Shown: piece by piece, positions 1 through 11,371 of the stretch
How positions within the stretch are numbered: position 1 is the stretch's first letter
How the letters are laid out: the number at the start of each line of letters is the position of its first letter
NCBI RefSeq assembly: GCF_002865645.1
Contig: NW_020194546.1
Location: forward strand, 248,001 to 312,000
DNA length: 64,000 bases
Reading direction: 5' to 3'
Source: Hyaloscypha bicolor E
Lineage: Eukaryota > Ascomycota > Leotiomycetes > Helotiales > Hyaloscyphaceae
Program-made: the position numbers and the translations under genes
The notes under the pieces: model-generated
The model's input: the letters and a program-made list of their open reading frames with translations, nothing else
Database searches by the model: none
Told to the model about the DNA's origin: nothing

Positions 1-2
1 AG

Positions 3-377
3 CTTCACCCTGAGCTCCTTGGCAAGCACCAAAAGTACGTCAAGGATGCCATTGGAGCCAAGGAGGACAAGCCAGTTTTCTTGGTCTTCCACGGAGGATC
101 TGGATCATCGAAGCAAGAGTACCTGACGGCCATCAGTTATGGTGTTGTCAAGGTTAACCTCGATACCGACTTACAATACGCTTACCTGACGGGTATCCGT
201 GACTACGTTCTCAAGAAGAAGGACTACATCATGTCTCAAATTGGCAACCCAGATGGCGAGGATAAGCCAAACAAGAAGTACTTCGATCCTCGTGTCTGGG
301 TTCGTGAAGGTGAGAAGACCATGTCCGCGCGTGTTACTGAGGGTCTTAAGGACTTCAACACTGCTGGACAATTGTAA
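3..377 (+). CDS. FBA1: Fructose-bisphosphate aldolase, class II (3' end)
   Basis: This is the C-terminal 124 residues of a class II (zinc-dependent) fructose-bisphosphate aldolase, which cleaves fructose-1,6-bisphosphate in glycolysis in the cytosol. The frame is open from base 3 and stops at 375-377; the rest lies before the window. Family-typical stretches are FLVFHGGSGSS (phosphate-binding glycine/serine loop), VVKVNLDTDLQYAY (the conserved N-x-D-T-D segment) and the tail DPRVWVREGEKTM. No break is seen. Identity is very secure. Whether the upstream part is intact cannot be judged. Confidence 0.95.
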   Translation, partial: LHPELLGKHQKYVKDAIGAKEDKPVFLVFHGGSGSSKQEYLTAISYGVVKVNLDTDLQYAYLTGIRDYVLKKKDYIMSQIGNPDGEDKPNKKYFDPRVWVREGEKTMSARVTEGLKDFNTAGQL

Positions 378-1365
378 ACGGCCTGCGATCGCTCCACTGT
401 TCCGTGATTTGATTGTTTCTTTTGGTGCTGTTACATCGGGATGGGTTGGTAGGGAGAGTGAGATACGTACATAGCCTAGGATGACACAGGTTAGACGAAT
501 GCAATCCAAAATTGTAACGACTGAAGACGATTTCGAAGTTTGAAGTTGGCCCAAATTTCCTAGACCTCGCTGGGACTTCCAGCTGATGTGCGACAATTTC
601 TGAACGTCGACCGTTCTAGATGAAGTGAAGTGTCAATGTGGATCCAGAATTGCTAGTTCCATACGCGGTAGGTGTAACCGTGTGACTGAGCCAGTGAACC
701 TCAATTAGCTAACCTCCCTCTCATGATCAGGGCACATTATATAGAGGCTACCTCGGTACCACAGCAAATTATTACTATCCGTTAAAGTTCTGGGTAAGAC
801 TTTACATCTTCTCCCCCCTTCCCCTTTTGACCCTAAGCGAGCCCTAAGAGACTCTTTGACTACCTGTAACCCGAGCCAGCTCCGGAAAATGCTCGACAAC
901 AGGGGATTAAACTCGCAGAGTCGCCCCTCGTATTCGTGTGGTATCTCTAGGAATTTTCTGTCCTGTTTCATAAGTATCCAATGTGACCAATGTGCCCCAA
1001 ATCCGTATTGTGCGGCTCACGTGCAACGCTTCACCCTCCCAGGCACAACTCAACAGGGGTTTGAAGCAACGCGATTCGCAGCGATGACGTCCTGGAAGCG
1101 GCACAACCACACAATTCGTGGGGCAAAAGAGGTCCCTGGCGTGGGGAGATTGGACATCGAAACATTCACCTCAATTCCAAGGACGCAATCTCGCCGCCAC
1201 CTGCGTCCCGTCCCTTCAACATTTGTTGGCCCCCTAACTCGAAAGTGCGCATCACTACTTCTAATTCTTCTAAATCCACACACAGTCAATTTCTAAGAGA
1301 CGGACAAACCACAATCACAACACTGTTGGCAGAGCTGCAATATCCACATCGAAACCACTCGCGAC
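378..1365. other. Intergenic: aldolase 3' side and OSBP gene promoter
   Basis: No convincing gene; open frames here lack family features. Two CCAAT boxes (978-982 and 987-991) and a pyrimidine-rich tract near 808-830 lie upstream of the OSBP-family gene and are plausible promoter elements by position only. Confidence 0.5.
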
Positions 1366-2619
1366 ATGGCTACGAACGAGAAAGAAGGCGCGGGCGTGTC
1401 TGCACAGAATCGAGGCAGCTGGAGCGCGTTCCTCAAGTCGATTGCGAGCTTCTCAGGGGATCTGTCTTCTCTCACCGCACCTCCATTCATATTATCAAGC
1501 ACTTCTCTGGTAGAGTTCTCCTCGTACTGGGCTGAGCATCCTTCCATTTTCGTGGCCCCAGCGCAAGAATCGGACCCCAAGAAGAGGGCATTGTTGGTGT
1601 TGAAGTGGTTCTTGAGTACATTAAAACAGCAGTATGCTAGTCGAAGTGAGAAGTTTGGGAATGAGAAGAAGCCTTTAAACCCTTTCTTGGGTGAACTATT
1701 CCTTGGGAAATGGGAGGATGAAGCTGGCACAACGGAGCTCGTGTCTGAACAAGTCAGGTGCGTATCTGCTGGTCGTTGAAGAATTGCAATCCCTAACGGA
1801 AGAAGTCACCATCCACCTGTAACCGCCTACCACATCTCGAATAAAAAGCACGGGGTTTATCTACAAGGATACAATGCGCAAAAAGCATCCTTCTCGCGGA
1901 CAATCAACGTGAAGCAAATTGGACACGCTGTATTCGCCATACCAGCATACGACGAAACATACCTCATCACTCTCCCCAATCTACATATCGAAGGTCTCAT
2001 CTTTGGATCACCATTCGTTGAGCTCAATGACAAGACATACATCACCAGCAGCTCTGGATACACAGCGAAGATTGACTACAGCGGCAAAGGGTGGCTGTCA
2101 GGAAAGAAGAACAGCTTCACAGCTACCATGTATCCAACTGGCAAGGAGAAGGAGGTCCTATACATCATTACAGGCCAATGGACCAAGACCTTCGAGATCA
2201 CAGAAGGAGCGAAGAAAGGAAATGTTATCGACAACTATGATGCTGAAGCTAGCAATACAACACCTCTCACAATAGCGCCTATTGAAGAGCAAGATCCATA
2301 TGAGTCGCGGAGAGCTTGGCAGAAGGTAGCTGCTGGAATTGCGATTGGGGATATGGATATCACGGGTGAAGAGAAGACCAAGATCGAAGAAGAGCAGCGG
2401 GAACTAAGACGGCAAGAGAAAGCTGAGGGCAGGATATGGGAGCGGAGGTATTTTTCGCTGGTGGAGGACGATCCTGTGCTCGAAACGTTAGGGCCGGTGA
2501 TTGGTCTACTCCCAGAAGCCGACAAGACGGGAGGAATCTGGAGATTCGATGAAGCCAAGGCCAATGCTGTGCTGTCGACGAAGACGACTGCTACTGAAAA
2601 AACAGAGTTGACAGCATGA
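1366..2619 (+). CDS. Oxysterol-binding protein family lipid carrier (Kes1/Osh4 type)
   Basis: Exons 1366-1757 and 1806-2619 give 401 residues; the 48-nt GT-AG intron is placed so that the family signature EQVSHHPP (residues 128-135) is restored across the junction. That signature and the following [28 protein letters not shown] region are the hallmark of the OSBP-related domain, which moves sterols and PI4P between membranes. There is no PH or ankyrin region before the lipid-binding core, so this is the short, cytosolic type like yeast Kes1/Osh4 (about 430 residues). The acidic and lysine-rich tail after residue ~340 is typical. Start is the first ATG of the frame. The exact ligand cannot be read from sequence. 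Confidence 0.93.
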
Positions 2620-3151
2620 ATCCTGGTGGGGTCTTGGCGTTCAGAGCGGGTCCTTTGAGGGCTTACTTTCTTGCTATTGTATGAACACTAGATTAATTAA
2701 TGGTCGGTATGGAATAAAACCCTTGTGTTTGCCTCCTATAAATTTAAACCTCCCACATGATCCATACATTCGCTATGACAATAAACATCGGATGGACAGA
2801 AAAAGCTCTACCCATTCTCAAGGTCCCAAGTCAAAGCTGGACATTTATTTGGAGTGAAAGGACAAGAAAAATGTTCTGTAATTTCCGCCGATTTTTGAAG
2901 AAAGCAGACTTTTGAATGTAAAATAGCAGATACGTACCTGTAGAGAGGAAGTATTTGTCCAGCTTGACTTGGAATTGAAATCGAATAAGAAGTAAGGTTG
3001 GCTTCACTCGTCCTAGTGAGGGGAAGCGAGAGAGGCCGGATCGTGAGCCCCTCGAGTCGAAGTCGACACGCCTTGACCGCGTTTCCCATTGTCTCGACCT
3101 CTACATCAACAACAACCAAACCTTCCACCTCTTGCACTCACAACGAGCAAA
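2620..3151. other. Intergenic: OSBP 3' side, promoter of next gene
   Basis: AATAAA at 2713-2718 is a plausible polyadenylation signal for the OSBP-family gene. The remainder is the presumed promoter and leader of the gene at 3152. The open frame runs upstream of 3152 but without an ATG. Confidence 0.45.
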
Positions 3152-6100
3152 ATGGCATCTGGCAATTGGATGAGTGGACGGAAAATGGGGCTCGGAGAGG
3201 CATATTCCAGAGCGGATGATAATGCGGAGTTCATAAGGACGTTCAAAAAACCGGAGACTGAACTCTCGCGGCGACTTGCCAGGGCTAGGAGCGCGTCGAA
3301 TTCAAGTACGGATGTTGCAGGCGCAACAGAAAGTCGCATACCCAGATCAACAGCCTATTCACCGGGTTCTTCGTTGGTTAAGTCGAGTCCTCCAAAAAGT
3401 TTGAAGGGTGCATACGCGCGCGCGGAGGCAGAGGAACAAGTAAAGATTGATGCGCGTCTTGCTAGAGAGCGCGCTGAGATGGAACGCGCAGATAGAGAGC
3501 TTGCAGAGAGAGAGGCGCGTGCAGAGAGAGAGCGTACTGAGGGAGAGCAAAGGCTTGCAGAGGCTCTGGGACCAGTCGAGTACGAGAGCGAGTCTACGGG
3601 TCCAAGAGCAACGAGCCCGAGTCCAACAGCGCGTCCAGCATACTTGCAGCATGCCAGGCCAAGCAGCTCAAGGAGCAGTAGTAGCGGCTCTGTGGGAAGC
3701 GGTTACAACTACCCACCACGGGATCCAGCCAAGGAAGCACAGTGGGACGCGACCAGAATCCGTAACCAAGAAAGAGCAGAGCGCATGAAGAGGATTATGG
3801 CTAAGACAGGACCAATCTATTTGAGCGATAGAAGTCGGCACAACGAGAGCAAAATCGCGGAGGCCAAGGCTATATTGGAGAAAAAGGCTGCTGCTGAAGC
3901 AGCAGGCCAAGAATGGGTCCCTCCTCCATCATCCTTTGGTTTCAAATCACGAAGGACGGAAGCTTGGATGAGAAGGATACTGAATCCCAACGATCCTCTT
4001 TTAGCTACCTTCGATCCTCCAGCTTCATCTTCATCCAACAGCGATGTACCACGACGTGCATCGGCAGACATCCCTCGTCCTTCCGTGGAGGTTGGCCCCT
4101 CAGCCCAACCCACACCACCATCTTCACGACCAAGCTCAGCCCAGCCCAGCAACAGCTCTCCAGAGAAGAGCAAAATGTGGAACGCTGATATCGATTTTAC
4201 AGCACATTCACTTCAAGAATCTACAAGCCCACTGCTTCGAGTAAAGACCTCGAAGCTTGATGATATACGACAGAGAGAAATCAACAGCTTGACAGCCCGA
4301 GCTGTCGCTACCAACAGATTGGAGGAGATCCGGGAGCGCAACACTGAAGAGAGATCAATCCTCTCTGAGTCATCCAGAGTCAACTCCAGACAAACAACGC
4401 CTGCACCTAAAGAACCTCAAGAAGAGGTCTATCATGAGAGAACCATCCTCGAAGAGGAGGGTGAGCACATCCCAAATACACCAATCACCATATTCACAAA
4501 AGGGCATTATCGACCCAGCAGCAGCAGCAGTTCAGCTGAGTCAAACCAGGACCCTGAAAAGATGCGTGAGGAGTCTTTTGAAGCCATAAGATTGTTGGCA
4601 CGGAAGATGAGTCCTGGTCTGCAACGAGCAGAGAAACTCGTGGAAGAGTTCAAGGAGGACAAAGCGTCTCGAGATGATCAAGAGAAGGAAAATGGTACAG
4701 AGGTGCCAGTGAGGACTGAGAGAGCTGGACCAACCGAGAAGTCAGAAGTGTCAGAAATTGAGGAGAAGAAAGAGTCACGACCAGCAAGGGTCAATGAACA
4801 ACGGACCAAGTCATCAGAGAGACATGAAGGAAAGGAGAATGAGAACCCATTAGGAGAAAGAAAGAACCAATTCAAAAGGCGTGGCTTGGACGTCGACAAT
4901 GAGATGAAACGCCGTAGCACTACCAGCTCACCACCGAAATCAGATGTTGATCCTGAAGAACGCATCACAGCTGAAGCGAAGCTATTCGAGCTCCCAGACA
5001 ACAAATCTGAACGCAACTCTATTCGAGTACCCTCACGATCACCATCACCTTCAGATGATGGAAAGTGCGATGAGACGCCACGGCCAAAGGCAGACCCATT
5101 GTCACTTCCCACTCCGAAAGTCACCGGTGCATATATTGAAACACCAGCTCCTTCCATGCGCAAGCCACGGAAGTCACGGTCTATTTCACCTAGCTATGAG
5201 ATGGTCAACGAGGTCAACGAGGTCAACGATCTTCCGACAGCATCAAACAACAACTCACAACGGAGCAGCCGCAGAAATTCCGCTGCTCGCGACGAAGAAC
5301 ATGCTCAACAAACATCACGCAACGCACCATCACAACCAGAAATCACGAAGCAACGATCTAAGCCCCGAACTTCACGATCCGCAATTATTAACACTGCGAC
5401 TCCTGCTTCGGTTGCAAACGACCTACGATCTATCGCAATGGACGAGCAATACGAAGACTCCACTCTGGATGACTTCGAGAACATGCTCGAGAGCGACGCT
5501 ACTACACACCTCAATAACACGACTATCCTCGCACCCATCATCGATCTCGAATACGATGAACGCGGTCATCCTCTATCAGCAGAAGAACGGGAACGACGCA
5601 TTGAATGTCTTCGCCTTGACAGAATGAATCAACAACTCAAGAACACCTCCTTTAGCATTCGGGATGCTAAGCACGGCATCGAACGGCTGGAACACCAAGT
5701 CGCATCTGCCGGCTATACTTCTACTCCCTACCTCAGCGACCAGGCGTACATTCACATCAATATCAAGATACCAGTCCCTCGGCTCATCGTCGCGACCCCC
5801 ATTGATCAAGACCAAGGTCGCTTTGGATGGAGACGTACCTGGAGGTTCACCTGGATTGGTCTCATTCTATTCCTCTTCGGCGCGTGGTACGTTGCAGAGT
5901 CTGCCATGTGCAGTGTCTATTGTCATCCGAAGCAATCATCACGCAACACTTGGCAGCCAAGTGATCCCTTCTTCCCTTGGGCAATCCCGACGAAGGTGAA
6001 TCAATGGACCGGAGATGTTGGTGGCAATGTACTACGCAACGTGTTACAATGGATGGACTTCGACTTGCGAGGCAGGAACCGGTACATGGGTGCGAACGAC

Positions 6101-6178
6101 TGGTGGGAGGGAAGGGGCGGGCCAGCGCCCATTATGCGGACAGACGGTGGTATTTTTGAAGATGACGAATATGTTTAA
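3152..6178 (+). CDS. Large disordered protein with one C-terminal membrane segment
   Basis: A single uninterrupted exon of 1008 residues starting at ATG 3152 (good context, A at -3). I do not recognise a named family. Residues 1 to ~780 are charged and low-complexity: an Arg/Glu-rich probable coiled coil (about 90-150), Ser/Pro-rich stretches and repeated short acidic or basic blocks. A shorter helical region around LDRMNQQLKNTSFSIRDAKH precedes a hydrophobic segment at about residues 899-920 (FTWIGLILFLFGAWYVAESA), followed by ~85 residues rich in Trp and Gly with two cysteines. The layout is a long cytoplasmic or nucleoplasmic arm, one membrane pass and a short lumenal tail. This resembles nuclear-envelope or spindle-pole anchors, but that is inference. 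A 9-base tandem repeat near 5203-5227 encodes repeated NEV. Confidence 0.8.
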   Translation: MASGNWMSGRKMGLGEAYSRADDNAEFIRTFKKPETELSRRLARARSASNSSTDVAGATESRIPRSTAYSPGSSLVKSSPPKSLKGAYARAEAEEQVKIDARLARERAEMERADRELAEREARAERERTEGEQRLAEALGPVEYESESTGPRATSPSPTARPAYLQHARPSSSRSSSSGSVGSGYNYPPRDPAKEAQWDATRIRNQERAERMKRIMAKTGPIYLSDRSRHNESKIAEAKAILEKKAAAEAAGQEWVPPPSSFGFKSRRTEAWMRRILNPNDPLLATFDPPASSSSNSDVPRRASADIPRPSVEVGPSAQPTPPSSRPSSAQPSNSSPEKSKMWNADIDFTAHSLQESTSPLLRVKTSKLDDIRQREINSLTARAVATNRLEEIRERNTEERSILSESSRVNSRQTTPAPKEPQEEVYHERTILEEEGEHIPNTPITIFTKGHYRPSSSSSSAESNQDPEKMREESFEAIRLLARKMSPGLQRAEKLVEEFKEDKASRDDQEKENGTEVPVRTERAGPTEKSEVSEIEEKKESRPARVNEQRTKSSERHEGKENENPLGERKNQFKRRGLDVDNEMKRRSTTSSPPKSDVDPEERITAEAKLFELPDNKSERNSIRVPSRSPSPSDDGKCDETPRPKADPLSLPTPKVTGAYIETPAPSMRKPRKSRSISPSYEMVNEVNEVNDLPTASNNNSQRSSRRNSAARDEEHAQQTSRNAPSQPEITKQRSKPRTSRSAIINTATPASVANDLRSIAMDEQYEDSTLDDFENMLESDATTHLNNTTILAPIIDLEYDERGHPLSAEERERRIECLRLDRMNQQLKNTSFSIRDAKHGIERLEHQVASAGYTSTPYLSDQAYIHINIKIPVPRLIVATPIDQDQGRFGWRRTWRFTWIGLILFLFGAWYVAESAMCSVYCHPKQSSRNTWQPSDPFFPWAIPTKVNQWTGDVGGNVLRNVLQWMDFDLRGRNRYMGANDWWEGRGGPAPIMRTDGGIFEDDEYV

Positions 6179-7830
6179 ATGAATCATTGGGCTCTGGTAC
6201 ATTGGCGTTTGGGTAGTACATTGAAAAGGAGTTTGGACATTAGCATCAGATACCCTGTATTTTTAGTGAATTCACACCTAAGAAGCGCAAGTTCGGTGTG
6301 GAGAAGTAGTTAGAAGTGCATAACTCCTACTTCAAAAATAAAGTTTTCATGCTGAAATGTCCTAATTCCAACTTAAACATTGTAACAATGGCCTCCTCGA
6401 ATGATCTAAAGCGATCTGGAACGTTGGAAATTCGAATTCTTCAATATCCCAATTCCCACCTGAAACATTATGCTTTCTGTTGAATGGGCTGAATGGATTT
6501 GGAACGATACAAAGTTGAATTTGAATTTCCGAATACTATCTCGAACACTACGATATTCCCTTAGATCCCAACTTTTTATTGACACTATTCCTGTGTGCAC
6601 ATTGTGAAATTAGGGCTCGCTGTTGTTTTTGTAGCGCTTGTTTCGAATATTTCGGATAATGATATGGGGCCCGTGGAGGTGCGAATCGTCGTTGATATGA
6701 TTTTATCTCAAGTCGTTGGGAGGCCGAGGGAAGGTGGACGGTTGCACTCCTTTCTGCGCCCAATGTTCCTCGCCGCAATTCAGCGTTCCTTAATCACTGT
6801 GTCTAATGGCTCCCGTGGTTTGCAGTATTTCTACTAGTGTTGTTCCGTTGATCTGCTAAGGACAACTTTCGAGTTGGCGATTGTTGATGGGCTCTGCCGT
6901 TCGACTTGCTCTTCCCTATCGGATCTAAAGGGATTATGGGTTGCGAGAAACCCAATGAGCGCCTTGGAACTATAACATTCTGCATATCTTTGCGCCTCAA
7001 TGTACTACCTGGCTTCGAACACCGAAGGGTCTTTTAAAGGGCCAGACACCAGGGGTTTCTCTCTGGGCACCTTACCCAATGTTGAAAGTTTGTCAAACCA
7101 TATCAAGCAGATACCGAAGATCTCACTTTCAATATATTAAAAAGAACATAGTCAGAAAGAGGGTAGCCAATTTCATTCATTTGACCCTCCCCACCACTAA
7201 CTATCCCGCCAATGGCTCTCCCATTCGTCATCCCATCCATCGATACACATCTCTCGTCTGCCTGGCTTGCTAGTAGCTAGCCATTCTCGTTCGCCCCCAT
7301 GCAATGAATCAACCTTCGAAAATCAAGCCAATTTCATGCCTCCTCAATCGAAAGAAGAAACCCAATCAGCCAGCCCCTGCAATCCAGATGTGACAGACAA
7401 GATGCTTTTTCGCTTTGTTTGAAGTTGATTGCGCGATTCGATTCGATTCGATTCGATTCCTCCGATATGATGTGTGTTGTTGCAAAAGAAAGTGAAAAGA
7501 GAGAAGAAACCTAATTGAAAACAGAGTGGGTTGGGAGAGGCCCCACAGCCAGAAGGTAAGGAAAAGGTATTTCAGAGTACAGACAAAGCAGCCAGCCAGC
7601 CCAGCCCAGACCAGATGCATGGTGGCCCGTTTTCCTTTCAAATTCAACCAAGTTCTTCCCCAGTCCAGCGCAAAGGCAGAGAAGAAGAAAAAAAGGAGCT
7701 TTGATTTGGAGTAGTAGTAACACATTTTGGTAGAAAATTACAACCCCAAAGATGATCCATGAGGCGGCAATCTACCAACGAGTGCACTTCGTTATGTGCA
7801 GCTGCTACAAACGTGGCCATCCATGTCTTA
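6179..7830. other. Intergenic, 1.65 kb, no gene seen
   Basis: Sits between the 3' ends of a plus-strand and a minus-strand gene. Frames are short and carry no motif. It is AT-richer than its neighbours around 6240-6560. It holds the pentamer repeat listed separately, and a CAGCC/CCAG-rich patch near 7585-7612 likely within the 3' UTR of DEF1. Confidence 0.5.
7435..7459. repeat. (GATTC)5 microsatellite
   Basis: Five perfect GATTC units in a row. It lies ~370 bases downstream of the DEF1 stop codon, probably in its 3' UTR or just beyond. Confidence 0.9.
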
Positions 7831-10811
7831 TTAATGCTGCTGTCCGTAGTTGCCGCCCCATCCTCCGCGCTGCTGCTGGCTGCCATAGTAGTTGCCACCG
7901 AAAGCTTGGTAGCCTCCGTATTGGCTGTTTTGGTGCCCTTGGCCTCCTGCTTGGTGGCCTCCAGCTCCGCCTAGGCCAGCATAGCCGCCACTTTGGCTAC
8001 CGTGAAGTCCTTGGCCTTGTTGCTGGAGATGGGCGGGGTATCCTCCGTACCCAGCTTGCTGAGATTGTGGTGGAGGAAGTGCTGATCCAGCCGTGTTCGT
8101 CGCAGATCCTGGTCGGCCGGCTTGAGACAACGATGGGCTAGGTCCATTTGCAACCTTCGAATCGCCGAATGGCTTCAAATCGTCACCGCCGCCTTGTTGG
8201 TTACCTTGCTGGGCGCCGTACTGCTGCTGGGCTTGGTACGATCCGCGACCAAAAGCGTCATGAGAACCACCGAAAGCACCACTGCCTCCGAGGGCCTGGG
8301 GAGTCTGGGATGATGGAGCCGATCCTGCTCGACCGTAGTCAGACAAGCCTCCGAGGGCACTGTCGCGTCCATGTAGAGCAGATCCACCAAAGCCACCGGC
8401 CGCAGGGGAAGCAGCGTGATCATAAGGAGCTCCTGGAGTCATGCCATAACCTTGATATCCCTGATGAAGTCCACCTTTAGCACCGTAAGGTCCCCCTGGG
8501 TAGTTTCCTGCGCCGTACTGTTGATACTGGTTCATGTACGCAGCATAGTACGGGCTGGAGTAGTACGGATGGCCATATGGGTAGTTTCCAACCTGAGGTC
8601 CTTGCTGGTGACCGGGTTGTTGGGGTGGGGCGCTCTGGGCAGCACCTGGCTGTTGGGTTTGAGCAGCTGGGTTCGGAGTAGTGTGCCCGCTGGTTTGAGC
8701 CTCTCCTGCAGTCGCATAACGTGACTGGGTCTGTTGGGCAGCACTTTGCGGGAATTGAGAAGAATTCTCTGCCTGAGGGCCGTTGTAACCACTGTAGGAT
8801 CGTTGCTGAGAAGTAGGACCATCTTGTTGACCTTGAGAACCTTGCTGCAATCCATATTGCTGATTGTAATAGTTGTTGTAAGCGTTGCGATGTTGCGGGT
8901 CGGAAGTGTAGTAAGAGGAGAATTGGTCGGGTGCGGAAGAGAAAGCCCCAGATTGGGGTTGAGTCTGGGACTGAGATTGCTGGTTTGGATAGCCCTCGAA
9001 CGGGCTTTGAGTGGATGGAGCCTGCTGACTGAAAGCATCATACGGCTTTTGGGGCAATGAAGACTGTTCTTGAGCGCCAGCCTGTGGATATCTGCCATAT
9101 TGGCTGAACTGTGCATTGCCTTGCGGTCCTTGCTGGGTCGCGCTTTGCGCACCTGCCAAAGGAGCCGGTGAAGGGAGACCAGGAGCAGCAGTAGGATGGG
9201 TGGATGGCAAGCCGGCTGATGGTTTTGTAGTCGGGAAAGCCTCCGTGACAGTTGCGGGTTGCTGAGGAGCCGGTGGCAGCGCAGCTCTTGGCGCAACTGG
9301 AGAGTGTTGAGGTGGTTGAGCACGAGTCTCTGCTTCCTCGCGGTCACCATCAACGTCCTCATCTCCAGATCCATTCAAGTTGAAGGCGCCAAATTGAACT
9401 GCAGCGCGATCCACCTCACGGTTCCCTGGCATGCGAACAGCTTCCTCTTGATCAAGTACACGGCGTTGGTAGCTTGGAGCCCGCGCAGGAGTTCCTGTAG
9501 CTTTCAATGCAGAAGCTTGGAATCCACTCGTTGGTGGGCGAATTGCTTGCGGTTGGTTTTGTTGCAAGGCGGAGTATTGGGTGGAACTAGCAGGTGTGTT
9601 TCGAGGATCCCAAGAACTAGCAGTAGTGCTTGCAGCAGTTGCTGAGGGGGCGGGGCCAGAGGTATCTGGGACTTGTTCGAGGTTGGTCTCGGTGAGATCA
9701 TCATTCGAGGGTGCGATCGCAACTTCGGGTTCTTCGAATGAAGCGGTTTCAAGAGGAATAGTTTCGGCAAGTTCAGCTGGGGCAGGTTGAGAAATTGGGG
9801 CTTCGGGCTCGATCGCAGGTGCCTCGACAGGTTCTGCTGGCTTTGCGGGCTCGGCAGGTCTAAAAAGATTGTCAGTCAAAAAAATCATGCAATGAATGCG
9901 AGATAACGTACTTCTCGACAACCGGCTCTGGCGCCTTCTTTGGAGCGGGTGGAGGAGGCGCAAACATGCTTGCCCAGCTCTTCTTGACGCCGACTGGAAT
10001 AATGCTTGAAGCCGCCTGAACAGTTGCTGTGGCAGTAGAAGAGGCAGACTCTCCCCAACCAACTTCAGCAGGCTTGGAAGTATCCCAGCTCTCCTCGGCT
10101 GCCTTAGGAGCATCCCATGAATCGCCAGTAGCAGGAGCATCCCAGGCAGTTGGCTCAGGAGTAGGGGTCGAGATCTCAGAATTTTCCTTGCGTCCATTCG
10201 TGTGTGCGACCGATGCTCCTCGAGCTTTTCCACCTCTGCCTCGATCTGTGCCACGGCCACGGCCTCCTCTGCCACTGTCAAAGCCAGCTCGACCACCGCG
10301 CGAGGTCCTGGTTTGGTTGGTTATATCGCCGAATGAAGTGACTGTAGCATCCTTGGCCTTGGAACGAGATCGATCCTTCTTCGCCTTTGAAACCTCTCCC
10401 CATTGTGAGATTGTACCTGTTGCGACGAGGTCAGTAATCGATCTGCAACCGTGAACCAGCAGTCCATTGGGTTAGCGTCATGAATCATTTGGGTTAAAGC
10501 TTACCGTCAGTTATGCGATCAACTGTGGTCTCCAGATCACCGTCAGTCTCCTGAAGGGCGAATACAACATCCTCATCAGTCCAGTCGGGAAACATCTCCT
10601 TGATCGTAGAGACTTTGGAACCATATTGCTTCTTCAGTTGGCCTACTTCGCCCTCATCTTCAATTGATGTTGCTGGCGCAGCATTTGTCTTGTCGCCGTT
10701 GGTTGCGTGACCTCTGCCGCCGCGTCCTCCTCTGGAAGAAAAACCTCCTCGGCCGCCGCGAGCTGAGCCTCTGCCTCGAGGCGCGGCTGGTCGTGATTGT
10801 ACCTCAGACAT
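7831..10811 (-). CDS. DEF1: RNA polymerase II degradation factor, DEF1-like CUE protein
   Basis: Exons (minus) 10811-10505, 10416-9912 and 9859-7831 give 946 residues; introns of 88 and 52 nt are GT-AG and keep frame. After an RGG-rich start (RGRGSARGGRGG), residues ~63-103 form a CUE domain (KVSTIKEMFPDWTDEDVVFA), which binds ubiquitin. Then come RGG repeats, the motif KKSWASMFAPPPPAPKKAPE, a Pro/Glu/Ala-rich linker and a very long Gln/Gly/Tyr-rich C-terminus ending WGGNYGQQH. Yeast Def1 has this order (CUE then polyQ) and recruits the ubiquitin ligase that removes stalled Pol II after DNA damage; it is activated by cleavage of the Q-rich tail. Role here is inferred from that architecture. 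A naive single frame across 9.86-10.30 kb reads the wrong frame through exon 2. Confidence 0.88.
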
Positions 10812-11371
10812 GGTAGTGTGTGAGGAGGGTGTGTGTGTGAAGCAGGCAAAGATAAGGAGATTTCAAAGGGTTGTGGTGGGAAGATGAGGTTGGTCTGAGT
10901 CTGAGTTGCGAATGACGATGAATTCTAGCTCGCGTATTGCTTGCAGGCGCGCCTCTTGAGCTCGCTTTCGGGCTAGGGTGGCGAGTGAATGCACGAGGCT
11001 GAGTTACAGGACCATGCGAAAATGAGTTGTACAAGCAGGCAGATCTCTGTGGAGGATTAGGAAGGGTTATAAAGGGTTGGGGTTTTTAGAGAGGCACAAG
11101 GTGGAACATGGCCGTGCTGGGCAGTGCTGCATGGCATCTCCTTTTCTTTCAGGCCAAGTGCATCTGAGCCAATGAGTCACGTGAGCTACATGCCCTGAAT
11201 CGGATGATTCAACCCCACATCATCTCTTCTCAGGTACAATCAACACAAATCAAAACACCATGCGATCAGGGACGAAAACTTGAATTGAACTACTTGTGGA
11301 TACTGCTATCCACGTCTACGTCTTCTCGGCCTCCCTTCTCCTCGGCAGCCAACGGGCTGCGTCCTTACACC
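10812..11371. promoter_or_regulatory. Divergent promoter region, DEF1 / 11.4-kb gene
   Basis: Contains CCAAT at 11169-11173 and, immediately after it, TGAGTCA (11173-11179) overlapping CACGTG (11178-11183). The first matches the Gcn4/CpcA site and the second the Cbf1/bHLH E-box in known fungi. Function here is inference. Confidence 0.4.

Noticed and set aside
9860..10296. Continuous frame across the DEF1 second exon (Leu/Arg-rich reading)
   Set aside because: That frame reads the exon out of phase. Splicing at 9860-9911 and 10417-10504 gives the conserved WASMFAPPPP frame joined to the CUE domain.
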